The notes: generated from the sequence alone by a model not told the origin. A DNA stretch of 64,000 nt from Buxus sempervirens (GCA_947561395.2 OX387187.1:32779829-32843828), one strand, 5' to 3'; shown: positions 31,590-42,397, numbered from the stretch's first letter. Program-made: numbers and translations.

Positions 31590-34290
31590 TGTGCGCGCCT
31601 GACTTCGGTGTGTCGCACTGGGTAAAAATGGGAAATTGGAGTCGCCACCGCCTGATGGGGTGCAGGCAGACACCTGGGTGCCTAGATTTTCTATTAGACT
31701 GGTCTGCGGCTTAGAGATTCTAAGTAAGTTCTCGGTTACGGTCTGGGGAAGTCCGTAGACACCCCGGTCCGCCTCGTTGAGTGACAGGTCCCATAGGTTT
31801 CCCTGGTTTGAGTCAACTTTGGTCTCTCACTCACCCAATTCCTAATCCATCATGCAATTTGATTAAGTCTGGCGGGACCGCCGAAGTGGTGTGGGTCCCT
31901 TTACTTGATTTTATCTTGTTTAGCTTATAGTGAGATGAGTCTGAGTGGGCGGGCCCCATTGAAGGGCCCACGGATCCCTTGGTGGGCCAAATGTGGCCCA
32001 CATGTTCCCTTGGCGGGCCACAGTCTAAGCCTGCGAGGCCTTTTGGACTTTGGTTAATTCAATTGATTTTATTTTGGGGTTCAAATTGATTTTAAGTGAT
32101 TTTCATGTAAAAAGTAGGCCGGTTTGGTTTGTGGGCCCATTGGGTGGGCCGTACATGGCAACCAAGTGATTTATTGGATTTATCTTGCTCAAGTTTCTAA
32201 AATGGGCCAGGCCATGGGCTTCGGGCCCTTTACCTGGGCTTGGGCTTGAAAGCCCAAGACTTCCTGGGTTAGGGTTTTGAAACCCTATCCTGGTCTGATT
32301 CAATGGGCTTGGTGGGCCCGACAGGCCTGCCCTTGGTCTCGGCCAAACCACAACATAATTTAAGCATGCGTGCTCCACATAGGGCTTGGGTGGGTCTCAA
32401 GTGGTCTGGCCCGCTCAAATCTTTTAATTATCTTATTTAAGCACAATTGAATGGTTCGAGCTGGGTGGGCCCCGTTGGAAGGCCCACTGGAGATCAAATT
32501 GGACCGGGGGTCCAAGTCCCATGTTGGGTTTCCGGATGACCCGGAAACCCTATTGGTTCATTTGGTTTGGTTTGAAAATATCACCCACAGATAGCAAAAT
32601 CATAGAAATCACGAAAATCAACCAATCACAAAAAGCGCATACCCTGCGTCCAAGCAAGGGTATTTTCTGGTTTAAAAAAATATAAGCAATTCGGCCTAAA
32701 AAGGGGGTGCGCTAACCTCAGGTGCTAGGCGCGAGCTTAGCGCGACCAAAAACAACGAAAAAGCGCCCGCGTGCGAGGTAGGCGCGAGCTCAGCGCACGC
32801 AAAAATGCTTCGTGCGAGCTAGGCGCAAGCTCAGCGCAAGCAAAAATGCTTCGCGCGAGCTAGGCGTGAGCTTAGCGCGAGCTAGGCGCGAGCTCAGCAC
32901 ATACCCTTGACGAAATGCGACTCTATATTTTTTTTGCTCAAACTCCATTACTGACTAGTTCTCAAGCTCTGTAACTGCTTTCTAGGGATCCTTAGACTCC
33001 CAGAAGATGTTCGAACACAGCTTGAAATTAAATTAAGCTATTTCAACATCACAAATCGAGATCCCCTCGCACACACCCCAAATCCAAAAACCAACCACAC
33101 AGAACATGAATAATGAAGAAGGGAACAGGGAGGGTTTTATCGGGATACAAGAGATGCAAAGATCAAGGAGAACATGCTCCCCCTTCGAATCATACAAGCA
33201 CTATTACTAAACAAAATAACAGAAAAGAAAATATCGCAATGAACTTATTTATTTTGGACAAGAAGTCGTCGGGAACATTACCTGGGTGTTTCAACACCTC
33301 TTCGAAGTGGGTGAAGCCTCCTTGGAGCGTGTGAGCAGCCGCCGGAGCAACACCTCTCCCCACCAACGACACGATCTCCTTCGGGTTTGACGAGGAAGAA
33401 GAGGAAGAGAGGGAACGGGGTCGGAGGGGCTTCAGGTGATGTCAGAGGGTTTGTTTGTGGAGGCCAGGAGAGGTATGCCGAGAGGGTTTCGAGCAAGGAG
33501 GAATGGGGAAGAAGGCTCGAGCAACGGGAGCCAACAACCCAGAGAAGCCCAAACCCTACAAGAGCCTCCGAAGAAGAAAAGCCAAACCCTGAACATGAAT
33601 GAAGCTGCTGTATTTATAGGAGGGAGTATGGGTATCCGCCGAGTTTGGCGCCAAGCTCACGCCGAGTAGCTGTCACTCAGCGCGAGCGACAAAATGATTA
33701 ACTCATTTAATGCAGCCGCGGGTTTGCTTAAAAAATCTGAAAATTAAGATATAGTCCCTGGGATATTTTTATTTAATATTATTTTATTCAGATATTTTCA
33801 AATTGGTCCCTGGGATCTTTTGAATGTTTGGATATTTACGGATTTGATCTCCGAGATATTTTCCTGCGCAACTCGCCACGTGTGCCGCTCTCTACCACGT
33901 GTGCAGTTTGCCGGTTTTGCTGCTCGGAAACTTTGTGAGCTCATATTTTCTTCATTCGGGCTCCGATCTGGGCAAACTTAGTTGCGTTAGAATCGTATCA
34001 GATCCCTCTATCCAATGGCATGGGGGTAAGCACCTGAATTGGGGTTTATCAGAAAGTCAACTTTCGGCTCCCCCTCAAGTTTGACCGCCCGCAGAACCTT
34101 CATCCGGACTCCGATTCCTGCAAACTCAGTTGCGTTAGAACCGTGTCGGGATTCTTTATCCAATGAGATAAAGCAAGGTGGTCAACTATCACCTGATCAA
34201 AAAGTCAACTTTTTGTCCCCTCGGGGTTTGACTTTCTGCCAGGGTTTCTATTTTTAGCACTTCCAGGGATGCAAAAATAAAGTGCTTACA
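31590..34290 (+). mobile_element. 2.7-kb LTR-type element (probable solo LTR) inside Copia-2 gag
   Basis: It runs from TGTGCGCGCC to GTGCTTACA and is flanked by ATGTG (31585-31589, 34291-34295). Near its start is GGAGTCGCCACCG, text I associate with long plant gypsy LTRs of the Tat group. A TATTTATAGG box at 33611-33620 fits an LTR promoter in plus orientation. It contains GGGTGGGCC-rich stretches (31940-32560) and a GCGCGAGCT array (32705-32905). No gag or pol. Open frames at 33387-33669 lie in GA-rich DNA and look accidental. Confidence 0.85.
32705..32905. repeat. GCGCGAGCT(C/T)AGCGC palindromic array
   Basis: AGGCGCGAGCTTAGCGCG-type units recur about every 30 bp with spacers such as CAAAAATGCTTCG. 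Each unit is close to self-complementary (GCGCGAGCT and AGCGC). A weaker relative lies at 33648-33690. Confidence 0.75.
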
Positions 34291-34296
34291 ATGTGA

Positions 34297-35307
34297 CTAC
34301 AAATGCCATGAAATTTTCTTGACTTTCTCTGTTTCGGAATCAGAAGTTTCCTCTTCATCACTGTCATCCCAAGTGGCTTTCAAAGCATTTCTACTTTTAG
34401 ACACTTTATTTGGACACTCAGTAGCAACATGGCCAAAGCCTTGGCATTTATAGCATTGAATTCCCTTCAGATTTCTTTTCTTCTTTTTAGTTTTTGTTTC
34501 ACTGTTCTTCTTATCAAATCTGAAATCTTTTGGCTTCACTAATGAGTTTGCCGATTGCTTCTTCTTGAAGAACCATCTAAACTTTTTAGCAAGTAAGACC
34601 AACTCTTCAAGATTATCATCTTTATCCTCCTTTATACTCTTAAGAGCAATCCCCTTCTGCTTTTTGGAAATTTTCAAATTAGCTTCAAATGTTTGTAGAG
34701 ACCCCACCATTTCTTCTACCTTCATGGCATCAACATCTTTAGCTTCTTCAATAGTAGTAGCTTTGGGTTGAAATCTCTCAGGTAGAGATCTCAGAATTTT
34801 TCTTACAATCTTGGAGGTAGGAATCTTTTCTCCTAGATTGAAGCTAGTATTGACTATGTCACTCAACTTAGAGTAGAATTGGTCAAAACTCTCTTCTTCA
34901 TCCATCTAAATTGTTTCAAAAGCAGTGGTTAAACGTTTCAAACGAGACAATTTGACAATTGCTGTGCCTTCATGAGTAACCTCTAAAATGTCCCTAGCTT
35001 CCTTAGCAATTTCACATGTAGAGATTCTTCTAAATTCCTCAACTGTAACAGCACTAAATAAGGCATTAATAACCTTGTTCCAACCACAATTGTCAATATC
35101 CCCTTTACTCCACTTATCATGAGTCTTTGGTACAACAACACCTTGAACAACTTCTGTTGGTGCTTCATATCCATTCAAAATAGCCAACCAGATTCTCTCA
35201 TCTAATGACTTCAAATAGGCTCTCATTCTTGCCTTCCAATAGGCATAATTTGACCCATAAAATAGGGGTGGCCTGAAGGAAGAAGCCCCTTCTTTGTTAT
35301 AGTCCAT
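34297..35307 (-). pseudogene. Copia-2 gag, N-terminal part
   Basis: From Met at 35307 the frame reads MDYNKEGASSFRPPLFYGSN, then YAYWKARMRAYLKS, the plant Copia gag core, to a TAG at 34906. It goes on with ESFDQFYSKLSDIVNTSFNL, RKILRSLPERFQPKATTIEE and the zinc knuckle CYKCQGFGHVATEC (CX2CX4HX4C), then the acidic WDDSDEEETSDSE. A one-base frameshift near 34320 ends the frame. Two disruptions plus the downstream insertion inactivate it. Confidence 0.88.
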
Positions 35308-35347
35308 AAAAAACCAAGATCTCACTCTTTAAACAGATTTGCGTAGA

Positions 35348-35362
35348 GTGGCTCTGATACCA
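35348..35362 (-). other. Copia-2 primer-binding site
   Basis: On the element strand TGGTATCAGAGCCAC sits two bases from the LTR end, an exact match to the standard initiator-Met tRNA primer site. Confidence 0.85.
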
Positions 35363-35618
35363 ATTGAGATTCCTAGATCTTAGGTCCATTTTCTCTATGA
35401 AACTAACAACCAAGTAAAGAATACAGAAATAAAGAATACAACAATCAAGAGACACACGATTTTTACGAGAAAACCCTAGATTTCTACCTAGGTAAAACCT
35501 CGGGTCCTTTTTTAGAGAGACCAAGCCTGGAAAAATGAATTACTATGAAAGGAAACTTACAAGAGAATTCAAATTTACAAGATTTAACATCAAAAGTAAA
35601 TCTCACTCTCTAGGTTGA

Positions 35619-38113
35619 TGTAACGCCCCGGATCCATGTTATTCAATAAAGATATAATATGTCTCACGGGGTGTTAGGTATGGGCCCAAGACTCGTATGA
35701 TCACTGGATTAATCATACAAGTTTTACAAATCAGAGTGCACAATTCAACTACTAAGAAGCATGGAAACTATATTTGATTAAAGTGCTATCAAAATCTCAA
35801 GTTCAATATCATGTATTACATTTCCCCATATCCAAACAATATTCCAATCAACAATATAACCTACATGTCTAGGGAGTGTAAAAATAATCCTCCTCTCTAT
35901 AAGGACCAGCAAGATCTACCACTGCAAGCGCCTCACCACGAGTATCTGAAAACAAAATCAAAACAAACGAGTGAGATACGAATATCTCAGCAAGTAGCAC
36001 ATGCATGCAAAATAGTTATATCAATTCTAAAATATGCCACGATAAATAAACGAGCACAAGTAATCAGTAGAAATACAATCGAGAATCCAAAATCAGCATA
36101 ATCCCAATAACAGTTTTAAACAAAAGACCAACAGCAATATCAATCAATCATCAAATAGTCAATGTCATGCCTATTGCTTAAATTGTTAATCAACATGCCA
36201 AGGAGACATCCAAACCTCCATGTACACAGTTCCGACCTACTCAGGGTTTCGGAACTCTAATATGACGGCCTACTCAAGGTTTCGTCATCCAATGCCGGCC
36301 TACTCCCCGGGTTTCGGCATTAACAACCAGGTCTACTTAGGGTTTCTGGCTGCTCTACACCGATCGTGGCAACACACAAGGCCATGCAATTACACCAATA
36401 AAGCAATACCATTACATTACTAAGCTTAGTCTAGGATCCGGGACAAGCTAAACCAAAACAGAATACTCGATGCATAAACTCATCTCTAGTAACAAAATAC
36501 ACCAATCTCTAGTGTCACCATTAATAAAACAAACCGAACTTATCACAGGTCACTCAAGACCAGAACAGTAGCTCATGGAACTTCACATGATATTCTAAAA
36601 CAAAGAACACTAGTCAAAACCGTTTGTATAATCTTTTACTCAATGCAAAGCCACTGTTTATAAATTCTACCCAACACATTACAATATGGTAAAACTCTGG
36701 TTAAATGGTAGCACATACTGGAATTTAACAACAAATCATGTACAAAACAAAACAAGGAGCTCATGGTACCAAACCAACAACCAACTACCAACAAGCCCTT
36801 TAAACTTGACTTTAAATCCTCATAAATCCTCCCATTAATTAACAGAATAATCTCAACAGGTTTTAACCACTTTATAATACTTCCAGCATCTTAATCGAAC
36901 TTCTAAATAGGTGTTTGGACCATTTGATTAGAGAAAATAGGCTAGAAATAGTCAGCCGCACATCACCTGGGAATTTGGTGGGTGCGCTGACTTCAAGTCA
37001 GTAGGCGCCAGTCGACGCATCTGAAATTTGTACTACCGCTGAGTGCCGCTAAGCCTAGTCAGTGGGCGGCACCTAGCGGATACCCCCTTGATTTCCCGAT
37101 ACCAGATTTGCTCTCTGTTAATTCCATCTAACCAAGACTGACCTAAAATTAATCCTCTACCACAGTTAATCTATACTCCTCCCACCTCTAACAACCATTT
37201 AAAACCAAATTGAAATTAATTCCACCAAAATACATGCTCCGAATGGAAAATCTATTCGAAAACTCAGTTCAGTCGCTGATAAAACATACCACGGATAATA
37301 TTGATTAATCTCTGGTATTCTGCTTCAATACACAGAGTAAATCTAATGCTACTCACATGAGATACGTTCCAATCCCTGAAACTTCAACTCCGGCAACCGA
37401 ATGGCTCAGATCTCGATTCCGCCCCCAATTTCTCCTCTGATCAAACACTAATTCCTACAGAGAATACCAGATCCGATTAGATCCGGTTCACAATTCGATC
37501 CTCCTCTGATTTCTCACGAATTGGAGATCAACTCGTATTAACCTAAACACTCGATGATCGGCAGGGAAGCTAGCCGAATCCTTTGAAATCGCTCAATCCA
37601 GCAACTTCACTTGGCCTTCGATCAGTTCTTCCTCCACTTCAAATTCCGATCGGACAGCAACACAATACTTCTGCTCTTCTCCAATGGCTCTGGTTCAATC
37701 CGACAGCAATTCTCTCACTTGATCCGTATGTGCGAAACCCATGCCCTGAAATGAGCAGATTATTTATACTTCCCCCATTGGCACTCAAAACCAATTTAAT
37801 TCATGATTTGATAGTTGCTCACCTATACATTTCCCTAAATGAACAGCACCCTATCCACTCGATCACTAATATGCTTCTCCACTTAATCACCTACATTAGT
37901 ACCTCTTTTATCAAACTGAATTTAAACAGTATAATAATTCCCATTATTATCAACAGCACTACTAACCTTAATTTATCTCTTTCTGCGCTTAATTTATCGA
38001 AATCCCCAAATTACCCCTACTTCTCGGATATCTGCAAATTCCACCAATATAGACTTATTTAAACTTACTAAATGATTCTCATGAATAATAATCACTAAAA
38101 CTGGGGTTTTACA
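35619..38113 (+). mobile_element. 2.5-kb LTR-type element (probable solo LTR) inside Copia-2 LTR
   Basis: It runs from TGTAACGCCCCGGATCC to GGGGTTTTACA and is flanked by GTTGA (35614-35618, 38114-38118). It shares both ends with the 4.5-kb unit at 9545, plus the TGAGATACG and ATATCTCAGCAAGTAGCA block (35971-36002), so they are one superfamily despite the length difference. A TATTTATAC box at 37761 suggests plus orientation. No coding domains. Confidence 0.87.
36228..36350. repeat. CCTACTC-GGGTTTCGG array in solo LTR
   Basis: Four units of the type GGCCTACTC--GGTTTCGGC occur in about 120 bp. The array sits at the place where the related 9545 element has its CCGAGTACACGG array. Confidence 0.7.
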
Positions 38114-38682
38114 GTTGATTCCAGACCCACTCTCTCCATAGCCCTTGATCTTCCACACATCTTGGCTGCTCCAAGACTTCACGACCACCTTTTGATTCAG
38201 ACCAGGTTGCCAATTCAAATCTCTCCAGATCTGAATTTCTCAACTCTTCAAGCCTTTCCTCAAACTTGCAAGAACTCCACAGCAACTCCTCTATTTTCTG
38301 ATCTCTCCAGCACCGTTTCTTCCCAAAGACTCACCGGTTAGATCTCCTTCTGGAATCCTCCATATCACCTTTTATATCAGGGGTCCATCCATCTTGAAAC
38401 TGCCTACCAAACAACCTTAACAAACACTGTAACTAACTAACAGAAATCTCACAAATCTCGTATTCACCTGAGAATTCTGTTAGAACTGCAGCTACCACAG
38501 GTTACTATTAAACCTGTTGGTAGCAAACTAAACACCACAACCTGTGCAGACTTTTACTTACTCAATTCATGACTCTTTCATTTCATACCGGCACCTTAAC
38601 ACTTAAACAAAAATTATATTAGACTAAATGAGACTTTGTCATCCAATTGTCACACGGGAAAAGAAATTTTCCCAACAGTTAC

Positions 38683-39767
38683 TATTCCTCATTAGTCATA
38701 AGCAACAATATATATGTATAACTTGCACATTTATATACTTAATGCAAGCTTGCATAACACCTTCTTTGTTTTAAGAGTTGCCATCTCCAACATGATGCAT
38801 ACTCTTTTGTGAAATAATGTTGTGAACCCAAACTTGATGTTTATACTTTTTTTTTTTCCACTATAAATTATGTATCTTTTGTCGATATGCTATTTGGCAA
38901 ATACTGTTGATCAATTTAAATGGTATTTGAGTTTGTAATATTATATATTAATAACCATAAATTATGTTTAAGTTTGCAATATGGACTAAGCTCCATTGAA
39001 AAGTAAAATATTAGATAGTAAGGCTCATACAAAGTTGACTTAAAGTGACTTGGCTGGAAAAGCTTGGTGAGATAAAAATCTTTGATGGGTTTATAGAAAC
39101 CTATCTTGCAGTTTTATGTTTGATAAGAGTTACGATATATTGAGACATGTTTCAAAGAGTGAGATCGAGGCTGACTGATTGATAATTTTGGTCAATATTT
39201 CTTGGATAACTAAAAAATAAAATATTTATTAACAAAATATTAGTTTACAGAAACATATAGTAGTTTTTTATTGGAAATACAGCTTTTTTACATATAACTT
39301 GGTGAAAAGAAGAAGATAGAAAAAAGGGGGTGGTGGGATAATGGGCTAAGTAACTTCCTGGTTTGGTTTCTCATCTGGGTCCACAAAATTTACTTGTCCT
39401 GACGTTTCTGAAAACTAATAAATTCTCGATATGGGAAATCTATGCAAAAAGAGCTTTATTAGTTGTTTACCAAAAAAAAAAAGAGCTTTATTAGTTAGTT
39501 GTGGATAACAATCCCTCTTGCCGTCTATTGTTTTTTATGAATCCCTCTTGCCACGCATTGATAAACTCTTGGGATGCATGTATTCTTAATATATTTGGCA
39601 GTAACTTTTATGCAATAAAAACAGATTTTACGAAGAACTTGTATAATGAATTTTTTGTTGGAGATAATAATATATCTTTCTATGGCATTCATAAAATCTT
39701 CTAATTTAGTTTTCCCATAATTTTTATGGATGCATTTAATTTCTTTAAAAATGGTCTATGACCTCTA
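38683..39767. other. Intergenic AT-rich DNA
   Basis: No gene recognised. AAAGAGCTTTATTAGTT is directly repeated near 39450 and 39481. Confidence 0.5.
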
Positions 39768-40445
39768 TAGAGGTGGAAATGGGTCGGGTTGGTGTATGGG
39801 GTTAACAAGCCAAGGCTCAACCCACCTGTTTAATAAACGGGTTGGAATATCCCAACCCTAACCCAACCCGCTCTAACCCGCTTCAACCCACCAACCCGTT
39901 TAAATAATTTAAATTACTACTAAAAATTTAAAATTTTAATTCATTCTAATATCAAAGTCTATACAAATTCTATTTTTTAATTCATTTTAATATTAAAGGA
40001 CACCTAACAAGCATAATAACACAACAATCATTAAGATATAACTAAAATAACATGAAGAAAAGAACTAAAACATACTAATAAAGTTTTAAAAGATTTTACT
40101 TGTCATCAATGCGTCAATTTATATTAGTAGAGGCTAAGAAATTTGAAATATTTATACATGAAAAGTCTTTCTTCACTTTATCTTTTGTCATTATTTATAT
40201 TAAAAGAAGAAAGATTAAATAACCACAAGTATTGTTATTATAATTTTCCAAACTTCTATTACACAAAAAAATAAACGGGTTGTAATCGGGTCATTTCGGG
40301 TTGAGGGGTCAAACCCTAACCCAACCCGTTTGTAATTGGGTTGAGAATTCATGACCCTAACCCAACCCGTTTGTTAAAACAGTCAACCCTAACCCGCCTA
40401 AGACCGGGCAGGTTGGCGGGTAACGGGTCACAATTGCCACCTCTA
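39768..40445. mobile_element. hAT-like non-autonomous element with telomere-like subterminal repeats
   Basis: Ends TAGAGGTGGAAAT and the complement of TAGAGGTGGCAAT form 12-of-13 inverted repeats. Flanks are GACCTCTA (39760-39767) and, one base beyond the other end, CACCTCTA, a 7-of-8 match consistent with an aged 8-bp TSD. Both subterminal parts are full of AACCCTAACCC and CCAACCCG words (39830-39900, 40277-40430), while the centre is AT-rich. No transposase. Confidence 0.6.
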
Positions 40446-41227
40446 TCACCTCTACATTGGATCTACTTAATATAATCTAATGGAGTGTGTTCTGGTTATA
40501 GTGCTTTTAGATTCTTCATTTTTACATATGTTTTCACTTGGACAAAAACAAAGAACATTGCTTTCATTTTTCCTTCTAAAAAGCATGTTGGTGTTTGATT
40601 TGGAACCATAGCCATTGTGATTTCATCACAAAATTCTATGGACACATTGGCCTTTCCCTAGAGCATTATAACTAAGTTTTTCCTTAGCATGGAATTTTTT
40701 ATGTTTGATTTTGCAAATTCTTACATCTAAAGTAAGAGCTTCAAAATATATATTTCTCCTCATATATTTGCAATAATTGTTTTCGAAGGAATTTGAATTG
40801 TATCTTGTAAGTTTAGTGGCTCAATACAATTTTTGAAAGAAAAAAAAACCCCAATAATTAGGTATGTAGGTGATTTGAGAGAATTCTTCAACTGTAACCG
40901 TAAAACTTGAATTCTTCAACTGAACTCCCTTATTAAGGGCAGGTTCGGGTTCATTTTTTATGGTAAGGTCATATCACGTGCAATGCACGTGATATCTACT
41001 AGCCAAAAAGGCCAAAAAGGCCAAAAAAGCACGTGATATCTGCTAGTCATGAGAAGAAAGAGAAAGAGAGCGGAGGAATAGACAGAGAGAGGAAATGAGA
41101 GAAAATGCGAGACGGACAATTTTACACTTGTCCGCCAAACATTGAAGAGGTTAAGAAGGCTGCTCAAGGGCCTAAGCTAACTAACGGTGTTTGGTTAGCC
41201 CATTAAAGGACGCGAACACCGACTATC
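40446..41227. other. Intergenic DNA with CACGTG palindromes
   Basis: Apart from the palindrome cluster at 40971-41046, nothing is recognised. A short GAGAAAGAGAGAG purine stretch follows at about 41050. Confidence 0.45.
40971..41046 (+). repeat. CACGTG palindrome cluster; possible Helitron 3' end
   Basis: ATATCACGTGC and GCACGTGATAT form a perfect 11-bp stem around AAT (40971-40995), followed by CTACTAG. GCACGTGATATCTGCTAG recurs at 41029-41046, followed by T. A hairpin shortly before CTAG and T is the Helitron 3' pattern, here partly duplicated. The alternative is a chance pair of G-box-like sites upstream of the gene at 42444. Confidence 0.4.
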
Positions 41228-41360
41228 TATGAAGCTGATATGTATGTATGTGTCACTGTTAATAGCCAATCAAACATGACTCATGAGTCACCGAACACGT
41301 CTATGTATGAAGCTGATATGTATGTATGTGTCACTGTTAATAGCCAATCAAACATGAGTC
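41228..41360. repeat. 78-bp direct repeat, second copy partial
   Basis: TATGAAGCTGATATGTATGT begins at 41228 and again at 41306; both run to CCAATCAAACATGA. The second copy overlaps the start of segmental duplication copy B. Confidence 0.8.
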
Positions 41361-42397
41361 ACTCCAATTGAGATGCAATCATAACAAATTTCATGCCTTG
41401 TTAATATGACACGTATCAAAGGAAACGACCATTTTAGACACAAAGTTCATTTTCTGAATTAAAAGTCTTTTATTCAATAAACTTAAAACCCCTCCTTTTT
41501 CTAGAAGAAGTTATCACTATAGTTCATTAAAATAAAAATGTGGATTTGTATTTTTAGAGCCAAAAATTATAGAGGATTAGAGTTAGGGATGGTTATGGAG
41601 TGGGTTAATTGGGTAACCCGCCCTCCCTGCCCCTAATGGTTAAGGTTTGGTTTGGTATAAATCGAGTTAAGGGCGGGTTTGGGTTTAGATCAATCCACCC
41701 CAAATCAAACCTTATATTTAAAAATATTTATATTTTTAGATTTTATAGTATAGCCGAATTTTGTTCACTCACATATATTTATTTGATGGAGTTTTATATA
41801 TATTAATTTTGAGCTTTTCGGATTGTATAGGTTGAATCAGAGCGTAACCCAAATCCAAACCCAAACTTAAACTCAAACTCAATGCCTGTTATTAAAAGTT
41901 GGATTGTGCAGGCTTTATGTTCCAGGCTATATTTACAAAGATTCACATCGTCTGCTGGGTGCCCGGTGCCCAGCAGCCAATGAGAATGGGCCACATCAAC
42001 GGCCACATTATTTTTAATGTGGCTTGTGTCAGGTGGCCGCTGATGTGGTCCATTCTCATTGGCTGCTGGGCACCCAGTGGATGATGTGAATCCTATTTAC
42101 AATTCTACACGACACGGTTGTACTTTACCCAAACCAAAATAAGTTAAATTTTTTAAGTCCTTCGGACGAAAGAGTAGTGATTCTTTGCTCCTACACAACA
42201 CGGGAACAAATTCAGCCCATAAAAAGCCATCGAGAAGCTAAATTGTAATAAATTATTCCATAAGTCTATTTCCTGTATTTCCAGCTAAGCCATATTTATT
42301 CCTCTCTCTTTGTCCAAGAAATAATAAATAAAGAAAACCAAAAAAAAAAAAAAAGAAATCGCCCGAGTTGCTGTTAAAAGCTGAATAACTACAGCAA
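41346..42397. repeat. Segmental duplication copy B, upstream of the membrane-protein gene
   Basis: It is similar to 24122-24675, but about 41796-42255 has no counterpart there, including the MITE at 41939-42093. The shared end, around CCATATTTATTCCTCTCTCT and the following A-rich leader, directly precedes the CT-rich 5' leader of the gene at 42444. Confidence 0.8.
41939..42093. mobile_element. Mutator-type MITE (155 bp) with long inverted repeats
   Basis: A perfect 9-bp duplication TATTTACAA (41930-41938, 42094-42102) flanks a fold-back unit whose arms of about 65 bp pair almost completely: GATTCACATC, GCTGGGTGCC, CCAGCAGCCAATGAGAATGG and CCACATCA-CGGCCAC all recur in complement. The left arm has a small CCGGTGC insertion. 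A 9-bp TSD is the Mutator (MULE) signature. Confidence 0.85.

Larger units (their letters stand above)
27242..38677 (-). mobile_element. Copia-2: defective Ty1-copia element (gag and protease only) with two nested solo LTRs
   Basis: LTRs at 27242-28053 and 35365-38677 (the latter interrupted) are flanked by GTTAC at 27237-27241 and 38678-38682. On the minus strand the LTR starts TGTTGGGAAAA and ends TCTCA. The primer-binding site is beside the right LTR, so transcription runs leftward. Gag and part of the protease region are present; integrase, RT and RNase H are missing, so the element is non-autonomous by internal deletion. Removing the inserts at 31590-34290 and 35619-38113, each with one TSD copy, leaves about 6.2 kb. 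Gag resembles the long-gag (SIRE-like) Copia group. Confidence 0.93.
35365..38677 (-). repeat. Copia-2 right LTR (5' LTR), interrupted
   Basis: The two LTR halves are 35365-35618 and 38119-38677; with the 2495-bp insert and one TSD copy removed the LTR is 813 bp, against 812 for the other. The junction falls at CTCTAGGTTGA, exactly where the intact LTR at 27242-28053 continues. Confidence 0.93.

Noticed and set aside
32103-32378. Minus-strand gene in the GGGCC-rich part of a solo LTR
   Set aside because: Pro/Gly-rich reading of repeats; no domain.
33387-33669. Arg/Glu-rich open frames
   Set aside because: They lie in the GA-rich leader part of a solo LTR; both strands and several frames are open, which indicates composition bias.
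39830-40430. Possible interstitial telomere
   Set aside because: CCCTAACCC words are mixed with CCAACCCG, are not tandem CCCTAAA units, and lie at both ends of an element with inverted repeats.
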